From Blastomyces gilchristii SLH14081 (Eukaryota; Ascomycota; Eurotiomycetes; Onygenales; Ajellomycetaceae), in assembly GCF_000003855.2 (NCBI RefSeq), contig NW_003101679.1, positions 1,796,016 through 1,860,015 of the forward strand: 64,000 bases of DNA, given 5' to 3'. A model generated the notes under the pieces. The model did not search any database, was not told the DNA's origin, and saw only the letters and a program-made list of their open reading frames with translations. This document shows, piece after piece, positions 12,601-24,809 of this stretch (the stretch's first letter is position 1; every line of letters starts with the position of its first letter). Position numbers and translations under genes: made by a program.

Positions 12601-13600
12601 CTGAAAAATATTCATTTCTGACAGTTTTGAACTCTTTATCAGAAATTATATCATTCTTTCAATCTCTTCTAGTAGTAGTCAATTATTTTCTTTTAGATAT
12701 AATATTCTCATTTTATCAAGATTTTGAATACTCAGAAGTCTTTCTCTTTAAAATATTATCTTTAACACTTACTAGAATAATAGATGTAATGAGCTTCACT
12801 CTATTCTTAAGCATTTCATTTGAGATATCTTAATCAGAATTTCAATACAGTTCACTCTGTCTTTCAGATTTTAACAGTTTTATACTTTCTTCAACTGTCT
12901 TTTAGTCAGCTTTTTCAAAGTTAAACTGATTAGAGAGAAGAGAGTTTTCACTTATTTATTTCTCACTCAGTTCAATATTAAATTAAATAATCTCATGATC
13001 TGATTCTGATGTCTCATTTGAATTAATAAATCAGTTTATAAGTCTTTTTTCTATTAGATTTTATAATATGAAGATTAGATCTATAATAGATTTCTGTTTC
13101 ATATCTTTTCTAAAGAATGTTTGTTGATCAGACTTGTTAACTAAATCTATTGAATACTCAAAGATTCATTTAATCAGATTATCAGCTCTTACTACTCTTT
13201 TATATTCTGAATTTCATCAGAGATAATATGTATTGAAATCTTCTATAATTATAGAGTTTCTTGATAAAGTTATGTTCAGAAATTCTCTATTAATTATTCA
13301 GATGTTATTATTTTTCTTCAATAACTTTTCATTATAGATATTTATAAGCTGTATAGTATTAAACTCATTCTCTTTATCTATAATATCACTCATCAGAATA
13401 TCAGAGTTAGATATGATATTAAATCTTAGATTAAATTAATATCTTGATCTCTTTCTTTCATAGATTACTACTCTTGACTTTATCTTAGACTTTTGAGATA
13501 AAAAGTAGTAGTAGCTTAAATAAGAAATGATATATTTTTACTCAGTATTAAAATTCAGCTTCTGAAGTAGTATAAAATTAACTTTTTATTCAAATACAAT
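9700..13600 (-). pseudogene. LINE ORF2: endonuclease / reverse transcriptase remnant
   Basis: The minus-strand frame shows an APE-type endonuclease motif IIIEDFNTYYL at about 13215-13255 (GDFN in active copies). Reverse-transcriptase blocks follow in order: AEPDSINHLII near 12260, YRVISLLNCLEKILEKII at about 12045-12110, VFINIKEVFNHVSK at about 11840-11880, and SYINNINLVYS at about 11580-11610, where active enzymes have Y-x-D-D. Stops and D-to-N changes fit RIP. Sequence beyond the N gap toward 9700 should hold the C-terminal RNase H part, but I could not identify its motifs. Boundaries are approximate. Confidence 0.78.
10958..11176. other. Assembly gap (219 N)
   Basis: Unresolved bases inside LINE ORF2. 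A nominal open frame over this stretch is only an artefact of the Ns. Confidence 1.
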
Positions 13601-13699
13601 TTGAAGATAAGAATAAATACAATTTAAGTTTCTATTCACATTATTTTGAATAAATATGATTTTTGAAGAGTTTTTAAACTTTTTTTATTATTTTTATTG

Positions 13700-15333
13700 T
13701 ATATTTATACTAAAAGAGAGTAGAGTAGAATCTAATCACTATTATCAGATAGTAGATTATAACTATTCTGAAAAGTAGAAATCTCAACTGCTTATATTAT
13801 ATCTAGTTTATTATCAGAGTTATTTCTCAATTCTCTAATCTTAACAGAAGTTTGAGAATTCAAATTCTATTTACATTTAGCTGAAGAATTAAAGTTTGAA
13901 GATTTAGATAGTTAAGAGTTTCTTCTTTTTAAGCTTATAGTTGTAAGTTTATTGATTTAACTATTCTCTTCAGTTCTAGATTTGCTTTGAGCTTTATCTT
14001 TTCTTCAGTTCTTTTGAGTTCTTGAAGTAAATGTACATTCTTTTAAGCTAGATACATGTTTTTCTTTGCAATTAGAGCATTTAAGCATAGTATGTTAATA
14101 TATTTTATCTCTTTTTAAGCATGTTTCACATTTATACTCACTAGTTTTATAATCTCTGGCATAGAATGCATATTTTAAGTCTCTGAAATAGAAGATTATA
14201 AAGTATTTATATCTTTAACAGTTTAAACACTGTGTTTGAGCTTTGAGATTCATTCTTAAGTCTTTGTATTCATAAACTCTCATTTTCAAACCTGCTACTC
14301 TTACTTCAGAGATCTTTGACTGTTCAAGTGTCTTTATATATACTAGAACAGAGGCATTTCTTCTACTTTGTCTGAACTTAATTGAATTTAATCATACAGA
14401 CTCTTTTCTCAGTTGAATAGAGTTATATTCTTCTAATTCATTTTTGAGAAGTAGTATTTCTTCTTCATAGTCAAAAATTTCAACTGAAATATCATGAAGA
14501 ATGAATTTGTCTCACTTTTTATCTCTCTCAGATAGAATTATTATGTTTAACAAAGATTCTACTGCTGATTTTCAGAGATTCTCATTCTGAATAAGGAATT
14601 CTGCACTAAATTCAGGTATTGTAGTCAGAATAATAGAGTTTTCAAAGAAGAATAACTCAATTGAAGCTATAACTGGTTTTTGAACTTTAATATCAGTTAT
14701 TAACTGAGAAAAGAACTGCTGATTAATTTCATTTCTGATTCTGAAAATGAGATTTAAGTTTAGCTTGTTTCTTTGTAAGATATTCTGGTTTGAGACTTTG
14801 AGAATAAGTCTTCTATTTCTGAAGATTTGAAAGTTTTTCTTCTTTTACATTTTTTTCTTCATTTTTCTATCAATAGAAGTATGAGTATTATTCTTCTCAG
14901 TTTTCTCAGGATTTTGAGCATGTTTTAAGATAGCAGATTTAGAGACAGCAGATTCAGCTGCTTGAGCATATGTTTTCTTCTGATTCAAAGAAGAAGAAGA
15001 AGTAGAAAAGAAGAAAGAAGAGTAAGATGAGAAGTCAGTGATTATACTAGAAATTTTCAATGTTTTTTGAACTGTGTTTGAAATTTCAAGTTTGAACTTG
15101 ATTATCTTCTGTAGTTGTCTAGTCTGAGCATGAAGAATTAACAGAACTTCTTCATTTATCTCACTTAGATACTGCTTTTCAAGAATCTTGCTTACTTTTT
15201 CAAGTTTCTGTATTTTAAGAACTTATTATTTCTCTATTTTCTCTTTCTTTCTTCTCTTCAGAATTTTAATCTCAGAAATAGTATTTGAGAAAGCATCTTT
15301 TTTCACATCAACTGAGTGTATTTTTGAACTCAT
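13700..15333 (-). pseudogene. LINE ORF1 (Gag-like, CCHC zinc knuckles) remnant
   Basis: Starts MSSKIHSVDVKKDAF at 15333, followed by a Lys/Glu-rich coiled-coil region and the string KKTYAQAAESA (about 14970), characteristic of fungal Tad1-type ORF1 proteins. Cys-rich knuckles lie at about 14035-14240: QCLNC…, YKCETCLKRDK… and LKCSNCKEKHVSS. Scattered TAA/TAG stops replace Gln and Trp codons. The end is approximate. Confidence 0.75.
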
Positions 15334-15344
15334 TGTTCTCACTC

Positions 15345-15474
15345 AATGAAAAGTTGATCAGACTGTTTCAATTGAGATATGTACTAAAATCTTTTGAAAA
15401 GTTAATCAGACTGTTTTAATTAAGAGATTTCTAAGTCTGTTTTCAATTGAAAAGTTGGTTAGACTGTTTCAAAA
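15345..15474 (-). repeat. Three imperfect about 50-bp tandem repeats just upstream of LINE ORF1
   Basis: The core GAAAAGTTGATCAGACTGTT recurs three times (near 15349, 15395 and 15447) with C/T and G/A differences. Lying directly 5' of ORF1, it may be a promoter or leader repeat of the LINE. Confidence 0.7.
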
Positions 15475-16400
15475 GAAGAATAAAAGACTTTTATATACAA
15501 AATACCTGATTTTTTTTCACACTAGTTTAGTAACTAGGTTAGATTTTTGAAGAGAATCTAATAAACTAAAATTAATTTTTGAAATAAATCAATAAAATCT
15601 TTACAATCTCTTTCTTGAGATACAGTGAGGAAAAGTATGATATCAATTGATAATAAATCAGATAATATAACAGTTTTTGAGAGAAAAACTGATAAAAAAT
15701 AAATCAATTTTTTGCATAGAAATTGATTAAAACTATTTAATTTTATTCTAAATCATTCAATTCTTCTCACACAACAAGTGTGCAACTTAAATCAGTTAAT
15801 AAAGAGTGTAAAAAAGAATTAAGTATTAATAAAAGCTCTTCAGTCACTGAAAAAGTAATTCTTACTTAAAAGAATATGAAATTATGACAGAAAACAGCTC
15901 TGTTTTTAATTCTTTGTAAGAATATTGTGTAAAACTCAGAGAAAAACATCTTACTTTTTTAAGAGAAGTAAAAAACTATTTCTAAGATCTTTTTTTTTTA
16001 CATTAACTGCTGCAGAAGAATGAGATAGAAACTGCTAAGATATACACTACTGTATACTCTCTATCAAGACTTTTTCTCTTCAGAGTTTTAATATTATAGA
16101 GAATATAAGTCTGTTTCTATATAATAATATAAATATTATCAGTGAGATGTAGAGAAACTAGTTATTTATATCTTAAAATAGAAGACTTTGTCAATGATTA
16201 TATTAATATAGAGTTAATTCTCAAATTCAATAGAAATCTAGTGTTGCTGTTCTCAATCCCTTGCAGAATCTATTGAATATTAAGATATTAAAACTAGATT
16301 TAATATATCTCACTGTGCAGAGATCAAAGACTCAGTCAGATCTTAAGATATACTGATTTTATAGTTGTTGTGTCTGCTGATTATGTATTAAATACAGTTG

Positions 16401-16638
16401 CTGAGGTATCTTTTTGTACTTTTCTGCTGAGGATGAGCCAGATTAAGAGAAGTGATACAAGGGTGAGACTTGGCATTGATGTCTAGATACACTGAAGACA
16501 GACTGTGAAGATTGCACTTCAGAAGTAACTGTTGATTATATACTTGATATTATCACTGAGATATCTTTTTGTATTTTTCTGCCAGGGATGGGCCAGATTG
16601 AGAAGGGCGGTACAAGGGTGAGACTTGGCGTTGGTGTT
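16401..16638. repeat. Direct repeat pair in LINE 5' leader, one copy RIP-mutated
   Basis: About 82 bp, 16401-16482, is repeated at 16556-16638 (offset about 155). The left copy has GATGAGCCAGATTAAGAGAA where the right has GATGGGCCAGATTGAGAAGG. Differences are mostly transitions toward A/T in the left copy, so the RIP edge falls between them. Confidence 0.8.
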
Positions 16639-16648
16639 TTGGAACATC

Positions 16649-17181
16649 TGTAACATGGCGGAACCGAAGCGGTGACTAGTCAGCGGCGTCATGTAGGAAT
16701 AGTTGTTTAGGAAGCTGTATGAGTGAGCTTGACTATCTTGCTTGAATAGCAAGCTCATAGACTACAGAGTCATTGCAAGAATATCACAGATATGATACTT
16801 AGTATACTAAGAAGATTGTATGAGACACATAGTAACTCTTATATATATTTCAGTTGAAGAAAAATGAATCACTGACCTCTTTGATGAGAAGCTAGTATCT
16901 AGCTATTTTATATAGACAATGAGTGAATACTCTTCTCTTATTTCATGAGCAAGAATAGCTGAAGTAATACCTCAGTAATACCTTATTACTAAGAAAGAGT
17001 AATCTGCTGACCTTGTATAAAAGTAAGATTCTTATATTCATCAATTAGATCTTTTTATAATATATCTGAATAATATTATAGAGTGATTGAAAACTGGTTC
17101 AGATGAGATAAAATCATCTGTATAAAAGTAATGAGCTGTGTGAAACTGTAACAGAGTCTTGACATAACTGAGAGTATAATA
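16649..17181 (-). repeat. Gypsy-1 LTR, 3' copy (left)
   Basis: 533 bp, alignable base for base with 23910-24442. The first 150-190 bp are unmutated (TGTAACATGGCGGAACCGAA), while its last 100 bp are RIP-altered. Confidence 0.93.
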
Positions 17182-18499
17182 ATACTCTTCTCTTTAAGAG
17201 TATAGTCTCTATGTTCTCAAGATTATCAGATTAGAAGTTATCTTTATTATATAACAACAGTTATCAACTGATTGACAGTGTATATACTGTGCATAATACA
17301 AAGAAATAGATGAGTTTTTCTGCTGACTGTATAGATCTTTCTTTTCTCATCTTCATTCAAATCAAATGTATAATAAGTGAGTTTCTTATATATCAATTTA
17401 AAATGTGAAAAATGTAGTTAATAAGTGACTTACAGATCTCTTAATATATTTCATTCTATATATAAAATTCCCTGTAAAAGTGATATGTTTTTAGAGACAA
17501 AGCTAACAGTAGTGATAGAATTTTTTAAAAAGATCTCTCTCTCTGTGAAATATTTTTCTTTTCTCTTTCTCAATTGCAACAGTGAGTGCATGAGAGTATT
17601 ATTCTTAAAGAATAATAAAGAGCTTATTCTGATGTTTTCTAGTGAGTAAATGTCTTTATGGTGTGGCTGTGGTCTTCATGACTGTTAAGAAAGCTCAGTT
17701 GAAGATGAAGACAGTGATATTAACAGACTGCAGAAGCATCACTTTCATTATCACATCTTCTTCTTCTTCTTCTTCTTCTGCTTCTCTTGCAGCTGTGATA
17801 ATAGTTATCATGCCTTGCAGTGAGATGTCATCTCTTCTGCTGATCAGTTCATTTATATTCAGTTCTTTCTCTACTCTCTCTATCACTGTTGTGACACTAT
17901 CTCTCTTCTCAGTCAACACAGTGATATATGACTCTATGTAATCATTTAGAGAGAAACTCAGAGAGAGCTTGATTTCAGAAACAGTGACTCTGAGAAGCTT
18001 AATCTGTAATTTCTCTCTCACAGTATGTCTGAGCTCTGCTCAGAATACTGCTGAGTTAGATCTGCAGAGTTCTGTAATTTCTTCATCTTCTCTCTATAAG
18101 AAGACTTCAGTGTAGTCTCTAATCAGTATTACTACTTGTCTACACTGTATTAAGCAGCTGAAGAAGAAGAGGATTTTATATACTTATCTCTTCTCTTACT
18201 TCTGTTGTTTCTGTTATATCTGTAATAATAACTTCTATCTTTCTATAAGTATTATCTCACAGAAAGATGTTGTATCAGCTCTGATAAGAAGTCTAGATAC
18301 TTAAGCAGTACAGAGTAAGAATCTTGAAGCTTTAAGTGTTAACAGATTCTATCAAGACTGAGAAGATCTCTCTTGCTTATCTGTAAAAGAAGATGAAAGT
18401 GTGAATCTTCAAGATGAAAAAACATCTTAGAATAACTGATTTTAAGAAGAGATCAGTTAATACTGCTATTGAAAGTACTATGAAAATCAATCACTAATT

Positions 18500-21400
18500 G
18501 AAGAGAATTTCATTTTAATTGAAGCAGATAACTGAGATGCTTTATAAGTTAATAAATTGATATTTTTATGTATTTCTTATACTCTTCTGCAGTGCTGTAG
18601 TACTAACTTCTCAGCAGATAAAGATACTGATATCAGAGACTTCAACAGTGAAGAATGAGTTTGATAAGAATGTGATTATTGATAAGTAGACTCTGATCTC
18701 TCTTTTTACTTTTTCAGTGAGCTGCAGTCTCATTAGAATAGCAGTGATCTGTGAATCAATAATATTAATCTTTTTATTAATTTCAAATATTTCTTTTCTT
18801 TTAACTATTTCAGGAATTTTACACTTGTGTAGTCTTATTAAACTTCTAAAAAATCCTTTAAGAGAAAATAGAAGAAGAGTGTTACAGAGCTTATACAATA
18901 TCAGCTCATCACTGTAAAATTATCTTTAAAAAACTCTTTAAGAAAAAATAAGAAGTCTTAAGCAGTATTTCTTATTTAATATCTCTGATATATAACAGAG
19001 TAGTTTCTACTAGCTGTCTTATAACTTACAATCTCTTTCTCAGCATTTTTCAAATACTTAAGCAGTTCTTATAAATTCTCTGATAATGAATAATCTTCTC
19101 ATTTCATAAGATATTGAAGCTTGCTGTAATATATTTACTTATTCAATATTTTCTCTATAAGATATTCAGTATCATTCTTAATCTCAATATTATTCAGCTG
19201 AGACAGCTTCACTCTGAGATATTACTTATAGAGCTTTAAATAGAAAATGTGAAAAACAGAATAAATTGATTTCAATTCTATAAGTAATTTTAACTTATAT
19301 ATCTACTTACTCATTACTCTTGTTACTGAGAAAGATTCTAGTCACTACTTACTAAGCTTCTTATATAATCTTGTTATCTTGATATTCTTTACTGAAAGTA
19401 GTACTTGATTCTCTATTAAGAACTTCATTGAAAGATGTTTTCAATTATAGTATTCTATCTATCACTTCTAAGTGTGATAAATGCTTTTCACTATCTTCTT
19501 ATGAATTTTATTTAAAAGTTTCAATCTCACTTTTACTTCTGATACTGAGAGATACTCTATTCTCTGTATCTATTTAATATTCTGACTGTATATTTCTCTC
19601 TTTAAAATATTATTCATAACATCACTGAGTAATGAAGAATTGTATTTATAATAAGTATAGAAAGAAGATACTTTTAAGATTGCATTTTTTATATTATTAT
19701 ATATGAATTCAGCAGTTAGAGAATGTTTGAGTCAATTATTCTGATAATATGAATAGAATACTTAAAGATGCTGTTCTAGTGTCTGATTCTGACATTCAGT
19801 CTGATTATCTGTCTGTGAATGAAATATAATACTGAGAAGATATTTTATTATAAGATAATAGTAAAAAGCTGATCAGTATTTACTGATGAAGAGGAATTCT
19901 TAATCTGTTATTAATGATTTCAGAGCACTATAATTATAAATGATAGTATTTAAAAACAGATCAGTCAATTCAGAGGCTTTAATCTTTTTATGAATAGAAA
20001 TATATCTAGTCATCTTTATAAAGTAGTTAATAATAATTAAAATTGAGTCATATTCTTTGACTCTTATTGACTTCAGCAGGTCAACTATGAAATTCATTGA
20101 TAGATTCTATTATAAGCTCTTTGAAACAGGCAGTAATATTAACTCACTGTATTACTTATACTGTGAAATCTTTATTCTTTAATAGATATTATAAGTCTTA
20201 ATATACTCTTTGACATCTACTCAGAGCTTGTTTTAAATATATTTATATTTTAGAAGCTTCTCAGTCTTCTCTAATCTAAAGTGCTCTGTATAAAAATCAT
20301 TATAATGAATTCTCAATAACTTCTAACACACTGCTCTACTATAAGAGATGAAGACTGAATTATTTAGCAGTAGAAGTTCACATTCTTCTAGTTATCAGTA
20401 ACTTGATTTCTTAGCAGTATCATCTTACTTAGAGTCTGTCTCTTTCAAGTTTAAACTGAATTCTTTCTTCTTCAACTTCTGAATTTAAGCTGCAGTAGAG
20501 ATGTTTCTCTTCTATAACTTATTAATGAATTTTAAAAGTAGTCAGATTGAAAGATTGTAGATCATTTTATTCTTTATCAATTCAATAATAGTAAGACATG
20601 ATACAAGAAGCTCATAATCTTCAGTGTCAGTTCTCTGCAGAGATCTGAGTTTTCTTTCATCTTTTATACTGAGTTACACAGCTGTCTTACTGACACTGTT
20701 TCTGAGCTTCAGAGAATTTTAATCCTCTGCAGTTAGCTTCTTCTACAGTGATAACAGAGATTCTTTTATAGAATTCTTCTCTGTATCAATGATATTATAA
20801 TCAGACTGCTTAGACAGTGTATCAGTGAGATTAAGCTGATCTGAACAGTATCAGATATAGAAATTATACTCTGAAAGCAGCTTTGCTTATCTGACTTGAC
20901 ATTCTGTCAAGCTCTTTATTATCAAGAAGTAACACAGATTTGTATAATCAGTGAGAACTTACACTGAGTACTTACTACTCTGAAGATAATATCATCAGAT
21001 CTTAAAGAATTTGACAATTGTTAATATCTTCTGATTATAAGTATTATATCTTCTCTGCATGAGTAATAACTTCTTGAAGAAGAAGATCACTGATCTTTAT
21101 TCACAATATCTTATAGACTCTGTAAAAAAGTCTTCTCTCATAGATAATTCATTATCTATTTTCTCAGAGATGATTATTCTCTAATTCTTTCAATATTGAA
21201 AGGCCTTCAGTGTCAACTGTGAAAAGATTTCATAGATCTCATTTTCAGATATATCAGTCTCATACTGATGAGTAAGTCAGAATTAAAGTGATTCAGTATT
21301 ATAATATCTATAAAAGCTTATTTCAATTCTATAAATATCTGTACAGTGTCTTGAGTGAGAATAAACAGTTTCATTTTTCTATCTTTCATACTTCTCTTTA

Positions 21401-23800
21401 ACAGATCTGTAAGAGAGATAGTAATCTGTGAATATATATAGATGAATTATCTGTAGAAATTCATAAATTCTAGAAACATCTATATCTCATGATATATCTG
21501 CAGTGTCAGTCAGTTCTCAATGACAGAGACCTGACTTCTATTCATTGAAATACTGTTTATCTTAATAATATAATCTAAGAAATCAATCTTCTGCATGTAG
21601 AATGAGCATTTTTCAGTATTTATATAGAGTTAATACTATCTCAAGTGACTTAATACTTCTTGAACATGAGTATCATATTCTTTCTCTGATTTTGAGAAGA
21701 TTAGAATGTTGTTCAGATATACTATACAGAAGATATTAACAAGATCTCACAGTATCTCATTTATATAGATCTGAAAGATGACTGAAGTATTACAAAGATT
21801 AAAAGATAAAACAAGATATTTAAAATTACTGTACTTAATATGAAAAGTCATTTTTTAAATATTATCTTTATTAACTCTGATTCTATAATAGACATTTTAT
21901 ATATCAATCTTTGAGAAAATTTTTACTTCAGATAATTGATTGATCATCTTATTAATTAATAGTAATGAATAGTGATTCTTAATCATCACTTTATTAAGAC
22001 CTCTGTAGTCTATGTATAGATGTAGTCTATTATTCTTCTTAAGTATAAAGAGTATAGATATCTCTGCTGAACTCTTTAATAAATATATTCAGTTCTTTAA
22101 TTACACTTCTTCAAGATATTTACACAGAACATTCAATTTCTTTACAGATAAGTTATAAAGAGATCTGTACAGTATTATTACACTGTTTTCAAGATAAATC
22201 TTATATTATATCTTGATATCAGAAAACTTCACTACATCTCTTTCTAAAAAGACATTTTTATATTCTATAAAGAGATGTTATATACATCTGTCTTTAATAA
22301 CAGATACTGCTGCTAATCTTACAGTGAGAGTGATGACTTCTTCATCTGTTCTCAAGTCTTAATCATCTGTTACATAGTATATTGACTCTATTTTTTTCTC
22401 AAGATTCTTCTGATAAAACTCTTCAGATTTCTCTATTACTATCTCTTCATTAGTGAGATAATACTGTTACATCTGAGTGACTCAGTTAATGAGAGAATTA
22501 TTTTCTCTCAATTATAGAAGATTTAGAATAATGTTCTTATCTATAATATTAACTATATGAAGAAGCAGACTGCTCTTCTTAAAGATTTCTTCTAAGTCTG
22601 TAATTACATACTTCACTTAAATTATGTTAAAATAATGATATTTCATTTCATCAGTAAATTTTATATAATCTGACAGATCTATCTTCTTTCAATTCTTCAT
22701 TAAAAAAAAGAAATAGAATATAAAGTTAGTATTTACTCTGAAGTTAAGTAGACATCTTACTAATATTTTCTTATTCAGAGTATATATTATAATTATAATA
22801 TAAACTCAGAGATATAAGAATTATTAATTCTTCATTTCTTTCTCTTCTTTATCTTTTACAGATATATTTATCAGAAGAGAAGTTAACTTTAAGAAGATAT
22901 CTTCTCAGTTTCTTTTCTTCTTTAACTTTTTATAATTACTAATATAGTAATTATCAGCTCTGCAGTTGAAACAGAGATTTTTATTAAATCTTTTTTAATA
23001 TTTCTTTATAGTGAGTGAAGAATTAGAATACTTGAAATTCTTCTTTACTTTCTTCATACTGAAGTTATTACAGTGTCATTTAGATTTCATTATTAATTAC
23101 TTAGAAAAAGTCTTATTAATCTTTTTCTTAAAGAATTAATTATTTAAATAAATCTAAGAAGTTAGATTAATAAGCTTAGTATAATTAATTAATAGACTCT
23201 GATATTATAATATTATTATCTGCATCTTATAAGTCAGCTTTATAAAATAAAGCTATATTTTTAATTAATTTAAATTATCAGTTAATTTCTCTCAATATTC
23301 TTCAAATTTTGTATTAAAATTAAAAGAATTCTTATTATCTTATTAATATAATAAGTTAAACTGCTATACTGCTGTAAAGCTGTGATTATAATAATCTTTA
23401 ATTTTATTCAGTAGAAAGTTCTTAAATTCTTCTTAAGTTATAATAGTACTAATATACTCAAGTTCTCTCTTTTTAATAACTTAAGTAGTTACAGAGATGT
23501 CTTTAAGAAGGTTAACAGTGTATATTACTTATATCTTATAAGTATTATACTGACTCAGATTAAGATGAAATTTTCATTTAAAAGTACAGATAAAGCTGTG
23601 AAATTCAGATAAGATGTTTTTCTTATATCTCAGAGAATCTCTGATCTTAATCTCTCTATCTTTATAATAGATATAGATGTGTAGAGACTGCAGCAGTGAT
23701 AGAGTAATTAAAAAGCTTATATTAAAATATATAGTGAATTCAGAAATCTCAGATTTCTGTTAAAGTAGAGATGTACACACTCTAGAGAATAATATAAAGT
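18500..23800 (-). pseudogene. Gypsy-1 gag-pol remnant
   Basis: In order on the minus strand: a degenerate zinc knuckle CFNCRADNYYISNY (about 22945-22985); reverse-transcriptase blocks with LHLYIDYRGLNKVMIKNHY (about 22000), IFSKIDI…NVYYRIRV, and YLNNILIFSKSEKEYDTHV (about 21690, D-to-N at the catalytic YxDD); and an integrase core MNFIVDLLKSIRVKEYDSIL (20097) to …ALKSLITD (19900). This gag-RT-integrase order is diagnostic of Ty3/gypsy. Very many stops are at RIP-type positions, and no frame is open for a full domain. Limits are approximate. Confidence 0.82.
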
Positions 23801-23909
23801 TTCTCTCAGAGAATGAGATTAAATCAGTTTCAGTATAGATGTATAAGATTATATCAGTCTATTAGAGCTTAACTGATTTAAACTTATAATCAGATTAAGT
23901 GATTTAAAT

Positions 23910-24442
23910 TATAATATAATAGAACTGAAGCAGTGACTAGTTAGTAGTATTATATAAAGATAGTTATTTAAGAAGCTGTATAAATAAGCTTAACTATCTT
24001 ACTTAAATAGTAAGCTTGTAGACTACAGAGTTATTATAAGAATATTATAGATATAATACTTAGTATATTAAGAAGATTGTATAAGATATACAGTAACTCT
24101 TATATATATTTCAGTCAGAGAAAAACAAATCACTGACTTCTTTAATAAGAAGTCAGCATCTAGCTATTCTATATAGATAATGAGTGAATACTCTTCTTTC
24201 ATTTCATGAGTGAGAATAGCTGAAGTGATACCTCAGCAGCATCTTATTATCAAGAAAGAGTAATCTGCTGATCTTATATAGAAGCAGAGTTCTTATATTT
24301 ATCAATCAGATCTTTCTATGATATATCTGAATGATGTCATAGAGTGATTGGAAACCGGTTCAGACGGGATGGAATCATCCGCATGGAAGCGATGGGCCGT
24401 GTGGAACCGCAACGGGGCCTTGGCGCGGCCGGGAGCGTGACA
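23910..24442 (-). repeat. Gypsy-1 LTR, 5' copy (right)
   Basis: 533 bp. Its first part is RIP-altered (TATAATATAATAGAACTGAA opposite the unmutated partner). Its final 100 bp are unmutated, ending GGCCGGGAGCGTGACA. Confidence 0.93.
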
Positions 24443-24447
24443 ACATC

Positions 24448-24793
24448 AAAGATGAACAGGGTTTTCGCGGAGGTTGCTCCTCAGATATCTCCACAATCAC
24501 AGATCAGAGATCTTCCAAAATCGAGAAGATTGGCACATATGACTAGGTCTCTTCACCTTACAATTTGTATGGCAATCTGGCCCGGGGTTGTGGTATGGTA
24601 GGGGAGAATGAGGGATACTCCCACACAGGAGTTTCAAACAACATCTGATTCGCGTTTGGCTGGATAACTTCACCACCACACGGGGTATGCGGTCAGCGAT
24701 GGGGTCAAAATGCTTGTATGATCAAGGGCTTTTCGATGGATCTATTGGCAGGTTCTTATTCGAAAAATCGAGCGAGTTCGTGGTGAAGCGGTT
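24448..24793 (-). other. LINE 5' leader, unmutated normal-GC island
   Basis: Beyond the right LTR of gypsy-1 the composition returns to normal with CpA-rich unmutated sequence until about 24793. With 16556-16648 it forms the uninterrupted target into which gypsy-1 inserted. No open frame of note is present. It is most simply the 5' untranslated region of the LINE. Confidence 0.65.
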
Positions 24794-24809
24794 GAGTGTT
24801 GAAGAAACT
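24794..24809. repeat. LINE target-site duplication, copy 2 (16 bp)
   Basis: Exact repeat of 9367-9382 at the 5' boundary of the LINE, after which the transposase coding sequence resumes. Confidence 0.93.

Larger units (their letters stand above)
16649..24442 (-). mobile_element. Gypsy-1: full-length Ty3/gypsy LTR retrotransposon, RIP-decayed
   Basis: Two LTRs of exactly 533 bp flank 6.7 kb of AT-rich sequence. A 5-bp target duplication ACATC sits at 16644-16648 and 24443-24447. On the minus strand the element starts TGTCACGCTCCCGGCCGCG at 24442 and ends TTACA at 16649. Polymerase motifs are read on the minus strand. It is inserted in the 5' leader of the LINE, so it is younger than the LINE insertion. 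Confidence 0.93.
9383..24793 (-). mobile_element. Tad1-like non-LTR retrotransposon (LINE), RIP-decayed, about 7.6 kb net
   Basis: Inserted in the transposase gene and flanked by a perfect 16-bp target duplication (9367-9382 and 24794-24809, GAGTGTTGAAGAAACT). Its 3' end lies at the left with an (AAT)n tail of about five units at 9383-9398. The 5' end lies at 24793. ORF1 with zinc knuckles and ORF2 with endonuclease and reverse transcriptase are read on the minus strand. Its 5' leader is split by gypsy-1. Net length excludes gypsy-1 and includes a 219-base assembly gap whose size may be an estimate. Confidence 0.88.

Noticed and set aside
17695..18021. Overlapping open frames on both strands inside gypsy-1
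   Set aside because: Both are low-complexity (Ser-rich or Glu-rich around a TTC repeat) in RIP-altered DNA, with no domain.
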